From the NCBI RefSeq assembly GCF_963678635.1, contig NC_087069.1, positions 6,555,472 to 6,619,471 of the forward strand: 64,000 nucleotides of DNA, in the 5' to 3' direction. A model generated the notes under the pieces. That model ran no database searches, was not told where the DNA came from, and saw only the letters and a program-made list of their open reading frames with translations. Source of the DNA: Symsagittifera roscoffensis. Lineage: Eukaryota > Xenacoelomorpha > Acoela > Convolutidae. Shown here piece after piece: positions 1-11,444 of the stretch. A program made the translations under genes and the position numbers. Every line of letters begins with the position of its first letter. Position 1 is the first letter of the stretch.

Positions 1-2
1 TA

Positions 3-1814
3 CCAGACCCCTCCGACACATATCTCGCTCCTCAGTTTCAAGAGTCATTCAATCAAGTGGCTAGAGCAACAATGGATGAGATCAACAGAATCACTGGGCT
101 GACATTGAGTAGGGTCGTCCCTTCCTGGCGCTTTGATCATTCTTCCAGCAGCTCAGAGCGAGCACCTCGAACTGTAGTACCATCAGGGAATGCGCATGAC
201 GGGACGATTCAGAGGTCTCGCGTGGTTGATATTAGAAAGAATCTAACGGTGCGCAACCAGTTCGTGCGAGTGGCCACGGAGCATCCTCGCGCTTTTTTGA
301 ATGGCATGAGCTGGAACCCCGCCATAAGCAACCAGGCAATTCCCTCAGGAATTCGTCATTTGGTTATAAGGGACAATTTAGTGAGAGATCTAAACGAGAT
401 CTTTGTCGACGGGCAGACTACTGTCCTATCTTTTGGAGGCGCTTCCGTAGCTCAAGTCATCAAGATGATGGAGTTCCAGGGAGAGGATCACCTAGACACG
501 TTGGTGATAATGCTCGGAACTGATGACGTTTCGAGGACCCCTGTAACCCCAGAGGGCAAGTGAGAACCCCTACTGGTCTGCCTTCTGAATGAGAAGTACA
601 GGCCCATACTTGTGGTTCTGTGCACGATACCACATAACCCGGGGATGGGCACGCCGGTTGCAGATTTTTTGAATGGTAACGTGACCCGGTGGAACGAGAT
701 GACTCGCGGTCTGGTAAGGACCAACCCCAGCGAGCTGCGACTCATGGATCTAGAAAACATGCTGCGCATGATCGATCACCTTACGCTCACCAGGGACGGC
801 ATACACTTCAACACCTAACAAGGGAGGCGATGGATAAACGACGTGTTCCAGACGCAGTTGAGGGAAATGGAACAAGAATTGAGGACAACCGGCTCACTGG
901 CTCGGACCAGTTCGACTGGAGGAGGTAGAGTGAGGGGTAATGTGCCAGAATCACTCGCCAATCACCTCGGGCCCCTGGCAATGGAAACGGGTGCAACTGC
1001 TCCCGTCGCTCCGAGCTCAGACGTGAGAGCGAGGTTGGGGATTGCCCCTCCTCCCAGGACTCAACCTTTGGAGAGCCGACTTGGCAGATCAGTTGATCAG
1101 AACCGGATTAGCTCCCAGACTGTGTCTAGGAGGAGTGACACGCTGACTACAGCTTTTCCTGCTTCGACAACAGGACAATCGACGAGCGCCGTGCCGACGG
1201 AGCGAGTCGAACCAAACAGTGTGCTGCTTTGGAACCGTCCAGATCCCAGCGGTTGGGGAAAATATAAGACGGACATGTCGGCGAAGTCGAATATGAATAC
1301 ATTGACGTGTCGGGAGGATGCAAGGAAGATGATCGGTGGAGAGGGTCCCACAGTGTCGCGATTGTATCGAATACCGGGCGTGGATTGGCTGTTAGCGGGA
1401 CAGGAACAAATCAGTTCCGCGACTACGCTCAGGTACGTGGACCTCAATGGATTGCCTCAGGACAATACCCTTGGACCCTTTAACAACCGATCTCTTACGG
1501 ACGTCCGTCGGAGAGCCAAAGAGCTGACACCACCTGCTAGGAAAGGTAAGTTTCTGGCCGAGAATAAGCCCAACAACAAGCATCACAAGATGTACAGACA
1601 TTTTGCTAAACCACCCGGCCAGGCGCCTAGTGAATATTCGAGAGACTATCCCCGAGCGACCTCGGTGAAAGGAGACGACAGGAGATATGCAGGGCTGACG
1701 GCACCAGTCGGTGACAGCCTGTTTGCCGCTTATGATCCTTTGGATATGAAGGCTGCCAAATACCTGATAGTGGCCTGTTCGGATTATCTCTACACGCCCC
1801 GTTCTCTCTTTTGA
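3..1814 (+). pseudogene. SGNH/GDSL-hydrolase-like domain 1 plus linker (fragment)
   Basis: Open from the window edge in the frame of position 3, with stops TGA 561 and TAA 816 and no other break before TGA 1812. SGNH-like blocks are visible. A hydrophobic strand leads into I-R-D-N-L where the GDSL-type nucleophile block is expected. A Gly block (F-G-G-A-S) follows. Then comes a block III-like L-G-T-D-D (about 513-527) where the family has G-x-N-D, and a D-G-I-H block V at 795-806 carrying the usual catalytic Asp and His. The nucleophile Ser and block III Asn are therefore replaced, so this copy should be catalytically dead even without the stops. The following 300 codons are a Ser/Thr/Pro-rich linker and a basic segment. 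An esterase domain in ORF1 of CR1-type LINEs is a known precedent for SGNH in mobile elements. Confidence 0.6.
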
Positions 1815-3129
1815 ACTGATGTGATTTTCTTGACGGCGCTTAAGTTGGACTGGGGACAATCAGCAGGCATGATGATAAGTGTGCGAAGGGTAGTCAGCAC
1901 GGAGCCGCAGGTGATAGTGGTTGCAGGATCGAATGATCACCTATAGAGCAGAGAGTTGTTGTCCCGTCTGACGGATGGATCGATCCCGAGCAGTGAGGTC
2001 ATAGGAGAGGCAATAATGACATTGCTCTCGGCCATGGCCGAGGTTGAGACATTAGTAAAACAACGCTTCACTCAAATTGTAGTGAAGGTTGTCTTTGTGT
2101 TATCGCCGGGGTACGCCACATTGCCAGAACCCCTTCAATTTGTGTACACAATGGTCACAACGATAGCAGAGGGACGATTCAGCGTGATAATACCCGCGCC
2201 GAACAGAACGGTGGATACCAACAACTACTACCCATGCCGTCTGAGCTTCCTGCCATTTGGCTGATATCTCTAATGCCATACAGGGATTCAAGGATTGTAG
2301 CACAACTCGATTGGCGCTGGATGAAGTCCTGGGGTTGGAGCTGTCCAACTTCGCCAGATTATTAAAATGAGGCCAGGGGTAGATGATGATCATTTAGTAG
2401 TAGAACAGGTGGCTAATGATCTCTGGTTCAGACAAATGGATCACGCAGAAAACGAACAGGGGAGGACGGTTAGAAAAAATGTGACGTCGGCAGAAGAGGA
2501 TCTCATGGCATTGGCTTTGCGTACGAAGCCACACACCAACGCATGTTTGTACTTGTCACCGAGATTGTGTACCTTGGGGGAAGATGCATTCGAGCATGCA
2601 CCGGCGGTGATCAAAGAGATAAACGCGTATCTGAAAAACTTGCTTAATTTTTGCTTAAGAGGGAGTTAGCCGGGGGCATGATGTTGCAGTTGTTGCAGGA
2701 CGTGAACACGATGTCATTGGATAAGTTCCAAGCCGATATCTTGGCCAGAAGGGCAAAATATGAAGGTTCAGACGCTGTCTTGCGTGGAATGGGAGTGGGA
2801 TGGACACCATCCTTCTTGTCAACATGTTACCCGAGGGCATCCAGGAACCTGATCGCGAGCTTCGTCAAGGATATCCGGAAACTGTCAATCGGCTTGATAT
2901 TGGCCTTAAATGTGACATTTGGTCACGAGAACTTCGTGAAGGGACCTGCGAATCTCTTCACCCAAGCCTTGGCAGACCTGAGATTGGACGGGCTAACACC
3001 CTGATCGCTATGACGTATGGTCGGTTAGGAGATCTACTCGTGCTGTTGCGATACCCAGAGCAGCTTCAGGGAACGAGTCGTGAATTCAACGCGCAGTTGG
3101 AAACCGCCTCGCTCAAAAAGATGAAGGAC
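1815..3129 (+). pseudogene. Second SGNH-like domain and helical segment (fragment)
   Basis: The frame of the preceding fragment continues after TGA 1812. It shows a second SGNH-like core: a strand followed by A-G-S-N-D-H at 1924-1941, which keeps the block III G-x-N-D pattern lost in domain 1, and later a strand ending V-L-S-P-G-Y. A TAG at 1944 interrupts it. Frame slips near 2238, 2261 and 2365 return the phase to its starting value after three equal steps. Two further slips near 2645 and 2997 follow. Downstream is a Leu-rich, probably helical part (L-L-Q-D-V-N, F-V-K-D-I-R-K, L-L-V-L-L-R-Y) of unknown function. No second DxxH block was found. This fragment carries the densest damage in the region. 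Confidence 0.5.
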
Positions 3130-3132
3130 TGA

Positions 3133-4605
3133 AGGATCCTCCTGCTCCAATATCTCCTGCAACAGAACAGGAGCGTCACAGGAGAGGATAAGGTGGCGAC
3201 GGATGCGGGTGAGTGCAAACAGTACTGTGGCCTGCCTTTGCTGACAGATCTGGCTGTCATGATGCGGATCGATCCGCTGGCTCTGATTCATGGACTACAG
3301 GAGTTCGTCACGGTGGTGAATGGACCCGTGATGTCATTTGCGTTCCCCGATGTGCAAGTAAAGGCATACAGGAACTCGGTGTTGTATGTCAACCTAGTTT
3401 CGGCAGTGGATTGCTCCGTGCTGAATTGGGTGGAACAGAAGGAGCTAAGAGGGTTAGCCAGCGACGACAGGCTACTTGGAAGAATAGCGGAGCCGGGTTG
3501 GGTGTTGATGGACTTCAACAACAACTTTAAATGCCGAATGGGCCGCGAGGAACTTTCCCATGTCCAGTTCAACCCGAAGCTTTGGAATCTGCGACCAGTG
3601 CCGAAGGATTCAGGAGAGGCGATGAGGGTCCCACTTTTGCCAGAGGCCTACGTAAACGTGAAAGAGAACCAGCAAGCGTGGCTTTCCGGGTCCAGGCCGC
3701 TGCCGGACCAATGCCCGCGATACCCACCGATAAGGAGGATGTTGTTGGGAGTCACATCTCCCGTAATTGCCTCTCGCATCGGAGCGGCTCATGATGCGGA
3801 GAAAAGTATGCTTAAGTGGAGTGAAGGGATGGAGCCGCGCTTCATCAGTTGGAACGTTGCGGCCATGCCCACGTTTGACTTCACATTTCCTGATGTTTGG
3901 AGCCGGAAGAAGATCAAAGCATCACCTTCCAGGAAACCAGAGATCTCGACTGGGGTGTGGAATGGTGTGCATGCACCTGCAGATGACCTATCGAGGTTGA
4001 AGTGGTCAGGGGAGGTGAAAGTAGTAATCCTGGAGTTCGCAAAGGAGTGCAGAGGAGGCACGTACATAACGGTGGATGATCTGGCGCCACATGGCGAGGA
4101 GTCGGTAGAATTCCTAGTGAACGATGAGTTATTCTGCCATGCAGGGGATCTGACCGTACCGGCACGGCTGGATTCGGGCATGGATATGCGACAAGGCCCT
4201 TCGGGACCTAAGCCAAAACCAGACACGAACGATGACAAGCAGATGGATGATCACATGAAGGGAAAGGGAGAGAAGTCGAGTGAAATGGACCTAGGAGCAT
4301 TGGAGAGGGACTTGCTGGAATACCAGTTTAGTGAAGACGACGACGGGGAAGTCGATGGGAATCTATTGCTGATGACACCATCGTCTTTCATGTCCCCTAC
4401 AAAGGAGGCGCTGGCCAGCTTATCCCCAGTGGAACCAATAAGCCTGGCAATGGACTACCGGATGAGGGACCTACAGAAACTGCTCCATGAGTCACCAAGG
4501 AGGAGGACGATTGAGGAGAGTATGAGGGTATCTTTCCTGAGCACGCTACCGGAAGAGGAGTGGGAAAGATACCAGAGTGAACTTGAACGTGAGACGGGAG
4601 TAACC
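3133..4605 (+). pseudogene. Unrecognised segment of the long decayed frame (about 490 codons)
   Basis: Same phase as the piece ending at TGA 3130 and uninterrupted until TAG 4606; the first ATG-free open stretch runs into a strong coding frame from 3193. The N-terminal half is globular in composition, with alternating hydrophobic residues and several Trp and Cys (about 3300-3900). The C-terminal 170 codons are hydrophilic and acidic, with a D-D-D-G-E cluster near 4338-4355 and many Lys, Ser and Glu, suggesting disorder. I do not recognise the family and see no catalytic signature. Retention of nearly 500 open codons in a damaged gene implies either recent decay or a formerly separate ORF. It lies between the SGNH-like part and a strongly basic segment. 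Confidence 0.5.
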
Positions 4606-4608
4606 TAG

Positions 4609-5541
4609 AACCGAGTGACCTTCATGGAGAGGACATGGGAAGTGATACGAAGATACGATACGCAGTCCATAATGAAGGTGGGACTAAACCAACCCATCAT
4701 GCGCGAGGTTCTGGAGAAAATTGTGAACTCTGTAGAGTCTGATGTTCTGACCGAGTCAGTTAGAAAGGACAGTGCCAGAGGTCAGCACATCACGAGGAAG
4801 TTACCCGTCAGACGAGCTAAAAAAGGGCTGAGGCGGTTAAAGGGAAAGACCGGAAGCAGAGCCGTGAACCAGAAAGTGGTGAGGTCAAAAGCCAGTACAG
4901 TGGTGGCCTCTTTGGCAGGAGTAGCTCATTCAAGCGAAAGTGGGCAAGGAGATGGTGCGATGCTTGCCGGGGGAGAAAAAGAGAACCTGATACCCCCTAT
5001 GTTATTGGCAGGTTTGACCACAACGGCCACGAGGTCAAAGAAAAATGCACAGACTCTGGCGGATACTAAACTGGAAATGGAGGTCATCAGTCAGTGTGGA
5101 TCTGGAGGACTTGATGATTACAAGCCCTCGCGAACCAACTTGGCCCGAATGAAGCTGGTGGGACAACTCGACGTGGTCGAGTATAGTCGAATCACTGTAC
5201 CAGACTCAGTCCAAATGGGAGATCCGGCAGGGGGTTATGTGGAAATGCTGACGGCGAGGAATTCGGCGAGAAGGCGCCTGATGGTTTGGAATGAGAAGCA
5301 AGCCATGCAGGAAAATCTGAAGGAGCTGACGGAGAACTCCAACTTGAACAGGAAAGAATACGGCACAGTGATGCCCTCGGAAGCAAACAAAATCGGCCTG
5401 GAAAGATTGCTAGAGATCTCTTGGAGGGCGGCCCTCCAAAGATACTTTGACGAGACGATGCATACACCGGCGACGGTGGCAGCGTACCTACCTTATCCAT
5501 GCACCAGGGCTGACTTGCATGTACGATTGGCCTGGTGTTGA
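4609..5541 (+). pseudogene. Basic unrecognised segment of the long decayed frame
   Basis: Continues in phase after TAG 4606, with an ATG at 4624. Around residues 60-80 there is a strongly basic run (R-R-A-K-K-G-L-R-R-L-K-G-K) resembling a nuclear localisation or nucleic-acid-binding patch. A Gly/Ala/Ser-rich low-complexity stretch follows, then a more ordered helical part rich in Arg, Glu and Leu. The frame ends at TGA 5539-5541. That stop overlaps an ATG as TGATG, and the new phase is open to 5669. This can be read as a one-base deletion, or as a genuine stop/start overlap between two ORFs. No family recognised. A DNA- or RNA-binding role is only a guess from composition. Confidence 0.45.
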
Positions 5542-6872
5542 TGGGAAATAAGAAGGCGGAGTATGAAGCCAACAACGACTCGAAATCAAAGGAGCAGGAA
5601 CTGGAATTGATGGAAGCCCTGCGAATGTTGATTTCTAGAGACGATTCTGCAATAGCCTGGGCTAAGCGTTGAGATGCCCTTTGCTTCGTAAGGTTCGTGG
5701 TGGATCGTATCCCCACTCCTGTATTAGGAGAATGCATAAAAACCATTCGGCAAGGGGGAGTTGATGGTGAAAGAAACTTCCTGAGGGCACTCCTGGAGCT
5801 GTATCAGGACATGCCGCTGGCCATACCAAACAAGGAGTCCAACGATATGGAGAGCTACCGCCGGTTGGAAGAAGTGAGAAGGTATTCCAACAAGGAGTTG
5901 AAAGTGAGCCGGGAATTATTTGAAGCGGTCAGGGGACAGAAAGACTATACGACATTGGGGAAGTTGAAGTCGTTCCAATATGTGTCCGGCATACTGGGTA
6001 TGGCGTATAATCCGTTCGTGAATGAGGAAGCCAGGGAAGCGTACTTCGACTATGAACAAGTTATAGTACTCAATTTCTGGGTAGAGGGAGTCAAAGAAAC
6101 TGGCATGTTGATGGTGAAACAACCCAAGCTGGGTATTGTTTTGGAGGAACGAGTGGTGCAACCCTCGGTTCCCGAGCTGAAGGGGCAAATGAGTTTTGAT
6201 TGTGGTTCTTGGAACGGTCCCTTGAAAACCAGCTTAGTAACCATGTGGGAGCTCATGAAGCCTTCTTGGTGTCCACATTCAAATGCCGTTTTAATCTGGG
6301 ATATGACGGCGGGTCTTACGTTGGACTTGGATGATGACGCGAGTTTGCACGATCTCGCCATGATACACCATCTGCTGGCCATAAGAGTAACGAAGCAGAA
6401 AAACAACCCATCCACGGAACCATCCGAGGGAAGTGCATCGAGTGACTGGCTGAGACAGGGCACCTGTCTAGCTCACAATAGTGGAATGGACGGTCATGTA
6501 TGCAACTCGGAACATTGTTTGATCACGCTGAGCGAGCAGCATCGCCAATTGGCACAACTGTATGGGAGGTTGAGCATGTCGGATAAGAGTGGAATGGAGT
6601 TGATCGCGGACTGTCATGGACTAACGGAGGTAAAATTGATCACTGCCTTGGGATTTTGCAGCATGACGAGCTCGATAGAATCACTGGAACGCGTAGAGCG
6701 TGCCCATGAGCTAGTGATGTCCCTACAGATAGACCAGAAGATCGGAGGCTGGCGAGAAGCTCTGGAAAATGAAATGAATTTGAAGGATAGTGAGGCCTAT
6801 CATAGACCTACTAGCTCGAAATATCTGGTGGGTTCGAGCTCTGCACCATATTGCAATAGTAGATGGTGGTGA
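5541..6872 (+). pseudogene. Unrecognised segment with Cys/His cluster (fragment)
   Basis: Begins at the ATG overlapping the previous stop and is interrupted once, by TGA 5670-5672, which replaces what is probably an Arg codon. It then runs open to TGA 6870. From 5697 it encodes about 390 residues: helical Glu/Arg-rich N-terminal part, a hydrophobic middle, and a short Cys/His cluster (C-L-A-H ... G-H-V-C ... E-H-C, about 6465-6518) that could bind a metal but fits no zinc-finger spacing I know. The end of this frame overlaps the start of the next open frame by about ten bases. I do not recognise the family. The coding character is clear from composition and GC content. Confidence 0.5.
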
Positions 6873-7936
6873 TGGATGCGAGGACACAGCAGGTATTGGT
6901 CGACCAACTCTTCTCTGTGCCAAAGTGCGTGAGGTTGGCCAGAATGTCGGAAAGGTCATATGATCTATTGGCAAAGATCATTCGGGCCGTCCCGAAGAGA
7001 TCTGAAGGCGAGTTGCAAGACGTAGTGGGTGAAGAGTTCATGAGATTGAACGAGGGTAATGTGAGTGAATTCCAGAAGCAGAAGGCGAGTGGGGCGTTAC
7101 CCACTGAATTCCCCACCATAGAAGAAAATGACGAGGTGCATAGAATAATGATGGAAGTGGAACCGTTGCTGGGAGCCTCAGGGTATCGGACCCGAAGGAA
7201 CATACTAATCACCCATGGGGAGTATCCTTGCCACTGCCTGGCGCAGTTTTTGTGGTACCCCAAACGTGGGAATCTAGTATTAGTGTGGGACGTGGAGGAG
7301 TTGTACTCCACGGGGTTGCCCAATCAAAATCAACGAGTGTCGATTGTGGTGGTGACTGCCATGCTGGCGGTGAGGTGGTTAGAAGCCAACGCGGGCACAA
7401 GTGAGCAGGAGATGGCCGTGCCGACTCCTGAGCAGCTAAGCAACGTAAAGATGAACCGCAACTTAGATCTTTTCAGAACCACCTGCAAGATTCTGAGAAT
7501 ACCCAAAGCCCTTGAAAGGATATGGTCAAGGCAAAGATTGATGCCTTGGTTCCCTGCTGTGACGACATCATGGATGTATGAACAAGCGAAGCGTCATATG
7601 TCTAGGAACACGGAAGCCTATCAATCTTTCCAGCTTGATATAGGACCGGGAACCTATAAAAGAGCGTTCTTAACGCACCGAAACGCTGTTACCACGGCGG
7701 TGAAGCGAGTAATTGGAGCACCTTGTGTAACTGAAAATGAAAAGAGAGAGGTCTCACGAGCTGACCTAGAACGGGATGTGAGCATGTGTCTTCACAACAT
7801 CTTTTGCAGGAACCGGGAGCAAAAGGTGAATGTGGACTTGCTACCTTGTTGCAAACCGAGGCTGTTGGAACAGGAGAGTTGGAGGACAGCACGCAACTCT
7901 ATGGACATCTTGGACATCAGGATGAAAACGCAATGA
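6863..7936 (+). pseudogene. C-terminal segment of the long frame, or a separate overlapping ORF (357 codons)
   Basis: An uninterrupted frame from ATG 6863 to TGA 7934, in a new phase relative to the piece ending at 6872. TAG TAG directly precedes the ATG in this phase. So either a one-base loss lies within 6863-6870, or this is a separate ORF starting inside the end of its neighbour. The product is rich in Arg, Glu and Leu, with a hydrophobic core in the middle (L-V-L-V-W-D-V and V-S-I-V-V-V-T-A-M-L) and scattered Cys near the C-terminus. No domain recognised. It is the least damaged part of the region and the best starting point for a family search. Confidence 0.5.
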
Positions 7937-8808
7937 AGCAAGGATGATGGAAACAAAAGGAGAAATGAAGACGTAAACAAGAGAGGGAGAGAAGGAGAAA
8001 ACTTGATTGTCTTTGTGTGTTAAAACTTAAACTAATCAACCAAGGTGTTGCAATTGTTGCAATTGTTGAAATTGTTGAAAGAAAATTTTAGTTGTGCTAC
8101 TTATATATGTATATAGCACATAGGTGAGTATATTTACCTATTTAAACACGACTGATGTTTTTAACCTGTGTAAGACACGTGTTCACTGTGTGGCGACCTG
8201 GTAAGTTTGGGTAAATTCGCTCGAAGAGGGTTAGTAACTCAATGACTTTCCTAGCCACAGAGTTTTTTGGTTTTAACATCAAAGAGGACGCATAAACAAC
8301 TAATTATACTTGCTGAGTGACATTAAGTTATTTTTAACGGGTGCGTGGCCGTGCCACGTCCCAACTTTTTAATCAGCAAGAGCGAAAAGAAGTTTTATGG
8401 CAAGATGACGTAAGTACTCAGAAAAGAAATTTTTATCTAGGACACTCCTCATGGTGCAAATTTTGTAAAAATGTTGAAAGACAGTGAGATGTAGTATGAT
8501 GCCATTTGTGACACGTAGTGAGTTGAGGTGGAGTCGATAAATTTCATTTTCTTATGCGATTTGTAAGACTGATCATAGAGAACTGGAACACTACTTGACA
8601 ATAACCCGGTGTTATGCGATCAATAGGGACATTGATGGGGACTGTCCGGGGAGTATGTGCCATTCCGTCAGATTGGCTTAGCGCAACCTTCCGACGAAGC
8701 ACGAATTAGAGAGAAAAGGCCTTAACAGCGAAAAAGTGCTTGAAAGGAGGGTCGAAATATTCTGGAAGTTTCAACTTTTCAAAATTTCGATTAACAAGCG
8801 AGTATTTC
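7937..8808. other. Noncoding tail downstream of the long pseudogene
   Basis: AT content rises sharply here. A short microsatellite of the type GTTGCAATT / GTTGAAATT lies at 8046-8080. No splice pair, RNA gene or conserved frame was found by eye. It may be the 3-prime untranslated part or terminal region of the element to the left, but no terminal repeat was recognised. Confidence 0.4.
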
Positions 8809-8925
8809 TCAGAAATACGAAAAAAGGCCATTTTTTCAGAAATACGAAAAAAGGCCAATACGAAAAAAGGCCATTTTTTTCTCAGAAATATCAAAAAAGG
8901 CCAAAGAAATACGAAAAAGTGGAGA
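8809..8925 (+). repeat. Minisatellite of an AATACGAAAAAAGGCCA unit
   Basis: About five imperfect copies of a 17- to 28-bp unit containing AATACGAAAAAAGGCC, some with an added TTTTTTCAGA spacer. The open frames across it on both strands are simple translations of the repeat and are not genes. Confidence 0.8.
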
Positions 8926-8978
8926 AAAGCAGAACAATAGCAAATCTAGTGAAAAACAGTCACACGAGAACACGGAAA

Positions 8979-9055
8979 AACGAAGCCTCTTACCGTGACA
9001 GTCACGCACGATAAGATCCTTAGTGAAAATAGATAGTGGGAAAGGAGGCTTCGTT
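8979..9055. repeat. Stem-loop with nested inverted repeats
   Basis: AACGAAGCCTCTT at 8979-8991 faces an almost exact inverted copy at 9042-9055. Inside, CCGTGAC and GTCACG form a second short stem. It may mark the end of a mobile element; no partner was found. Confidence 0.5.
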
Positions 9056-9926
9056 GGCGGAGAGCAGTACCCTCCCGTGCCACGAATTGGGAGTGATAAC
9101 AACGTTATCTCGAGGAAAACACGGAAGCGGAGGCTTGGACCCCCAGAGACTGATTCATGGTGAAAGACGGTAGCAACTTAACTTTTTAGCTACTCTGATG
9201 CCATAGAACTTTGAAATGACACCGGTATTACTTGATATTTTAGAATATGAGTAGCTAGGAGGAGAAAAGGGTCAATCCATCTCCAATGGATTTAACATAG
9301 AATTGTCACCAAAAACATATTAAAATAGGTTATTCGAGCCGCGTTTTTAATAGCAATCACGTAGTCTGAGGATCCGAGACTCAGCTATGTGGTTGTTTTC
9401 GCATGTAAACGAAAGCTGATCAAAAGTCGTTTGACTGATGGCCTAAACATAGTAACTTTTTACTTAGCCCTAAGCAGACAAGAAATTCAACTGACAAGGT
9501 CGAGACGGTGAAAAACGAGTAGGATTAAGGTAACTGACGCCTGCCAGTCGTTAATAGGTACTTTTTCTACGCTCCGTCGCTGTGTAGTATCTGGGCGAAT
9601 GTTACACCAGTTTTTGTGAAGAAACCAGTTCCGAAAAAACTTCAAAATAGTTTTCCACTTTGTTACTTTTTTTATATTTAATGTGATTTAGCGTCGATTT
9701 AGCGTCGATATGACAAAGCTGAAAATCATATAAATAAAAACTTAAAGTGAACGTGTAATTTGCCTTTATTTTGCCTTTATTCTGTTTCCAATGTTTATAC
9801 CGTTGATGCTCAGCAACACCTGTCATATACATCTGAGCAGATTATGTTTTTTTTTGCCTTTTTCGCCAAACTTTATGATGAAATAAATTCTTCAACAAAC
9901 CCACGAGCAAGCAAATCTTTCATTAT
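9056..9926. other. Noncoding stretch, no gene seen
   Basis: Unremarkable sequence of mixed composition, moderately GC-rich near 9060-9140 and AT-rich after 9600. A duplicated short word (TTTAGCGTCGAT) lies near 9690. Short open frames here have no coding character. Confidence 0.4.
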
Positions 9927-10003
9927 GGGCAGTTATATAAATAAGTTTACAATCCACGCCAGGTACTTTGGCGTGGTTTGTTAACTTATTTGTATAACTA
10001 CCC
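9927..10003. repeat. 34-bp foldback (hairpin) repeat
   Basis: Arms at 9927-9960 and 9970-10003 pair at 30 of 34 positions around a 9-base loop. The inner seven pairs (CCACGCC / GGCGTGG) are perfect. The short spacer and long arms suit a foldback transposon remnant or hairpin RNA. No flanking direct repeat was identified. Confidence 0.75.
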
Positions 10004-10241
10004 GGGTTGGCCTCCATAAACCGAAAATGCTTAAAAGTTTGATGCTTTCACTAAATGATTGGTGAAGTAATCATAGTTGCAATTCAGATCGTTTCCAATG
10101 CATTGTCAATGACAGACAATCAAACTTTTGGTAACTCTAGTGTTGAGTGTATCATGGTTTTAGTCACTTATATTCGGTCACGGACACATCCCAAAAATTT
10201 TGAGAAATAAAATTAAGAAAAATCAATTTTTTGGTTTATGA

Positions 10242-10383
10242 AAAAATGCTTGTCCTACACTTTTCACTTATGAAAAAAATTTTATCATAGAGTTTTTTTA
10301 ACAGTTTTCTGAGTCTATGAAACTGTAGGAAATTGTAGGATAAGCATTTTTCCATATATGGAAATTGTAGGATAAGCATTTTT
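10242..10383. repeat. Inverted repeats of an AAAATGCTTATCCTAC-like word
   Basis: AAAAATGCTTGTCCTACA at 10242-10259 is answered by two inverted copies, at about 10334-10351 and 10366-10383. The two right-hand copies are direct repeats 32 bp apart. Confidence 0.65.
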
Positions 10384-11438
10384 GGTCACCCAGGTATCCA
10401 CAAAAGAACTGCCCGAAAACAAATTATAATTATTAGAAGTTATTTAAAATTTGTTCAATATTATATTGTTATCTAACGAGAGATGTGCGAAACTGGAAGA
10501 GAACCAATACGCTTGCTTTTTGAAAAAAGACCGTTTGGTTTGTCACAATGAATGGGAACACATTCTGTATCTTCGAGCTACCATGACTTAAATTGGGCAT
10601 TTATCTGTTATCTGTGCAACCGAAGAAACTGTTTTTGCAACAACTTGGCTGAACAAATTCGGATTTTATCATTATAGCTAGTAAACTATAGCGCCTCATA
10701 ACAGTAACATCACGGTGCAAGGTGGGGCAAATTGGGTGGGATGGTATTCTGAGTCTAAGCGGAAAGGGCTATGATGGAAAAAGATATCCTACATTTATAT
10801 TTGGATAAGGGACTACCAAGAAAAGAAACATATAGCAATGATCAAAACAAAAGAACGGCAAAAAAGTTTTTTTCTCTCTTCCCCACCTTGAATTAGCTGC
10901 AATTGAATGATGTCATCAGTAGTTTTACAAGGCTCAGTTTCAAGACCAAATATGATTTTTATGGCCTAATGAGTCCGCAAAGAAATATCAAAAAATCGGG
11001 AAATGAGAAAAGTCACTCTACGGCTCTTTTATTTTCACTCCCCCGCCTTTCAAATTCAATTCTGAAAAGCTTCTTTAACGTTTTCTCATTGCAACAAAAT
11101 GTGGCATGGTGAACAATCGATTTAATCCTCATACTTCACATCGTAACATCACGCATTTCGCCATAATAACAAATCACGCGTTTGCCGATGTTTTGAAAGG
11201 CTGGGCGGGAAATGGAAAAGAGTCCATTTTACTTTGCAGGCGAGGAAAAGAAAAAAATATGAACCATTAGCTATTTTCCATTCCAGACAACCGACCTAGT
11301 AGCCCCCCAACCATATCCTTATCCATATTTCAAATTTTTTTCACATTATGACAACGTTCAAAAAGTTTTTTGAAACTGAAATTCAAATGTAAGGGAGCTG
11401 TTTTCATTTTTCAAATGAAAAGTGACAAAAGTTTGTCG
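10384..11438. other. Noncoding stretch upstream of the saposin-like gene
   Basis: AT-rich with purine-rich patches (10720-10860, 11190-11260). Short open frames near 10903-11112 lack coding composition and were not accepted. It should contain the promoter of the downstream gene. Confidence 0.4.
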
Positions 11439-11444
11439 TGATAA
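11439..11444 (+). promoter_or_regulatory. TGATAA site upstream of the saposin-like gene
   Basis: A TGATAA word lies about 155 bp before the first ATG. In C. elegans, intestinal GATA factors use such sites on caenopore genes. A single six-base match is weak evidence. Confidence 0.2.

Larger units (their letters stand above)
3..7936 (+). pseudogene. Very long decayed coding region with two SGNH-like domains (overall)
   Basis: A protein-like frame enters at the left edge and can be followed for about 7.9 kb. In-frame stops lie at 561, 816, 1812, 1944, 3130, 4606 and 5670, and coherent protein continues on both sides of each. Frame changes lie near 2238, 2261, 2365, 2645, 2997, 5514-5541 and 6863-6870, and every one steps the codon phase back by one, as single-base deletions would. 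The region is clearly more GC-rich than the AT-rich remainder, which suggests a different origin. Two SGNH-hydrolase-like domains occupy the first 750 codons; I do not recognise the rest. Inference: a dead copy of a mobile-element or multicopy gene. Some frame changes coincide with stop/start overlaps (ATGA at 2367, TGATG at 5539), so a multi-ORF original cannot be excluded. Confidence 0.75.

Noticed and set aside
8041-8925. CRISPR-like array
   Set aside because: The repeats are adjacent minisatellite units without unique spacers, in a eukaryotic context.
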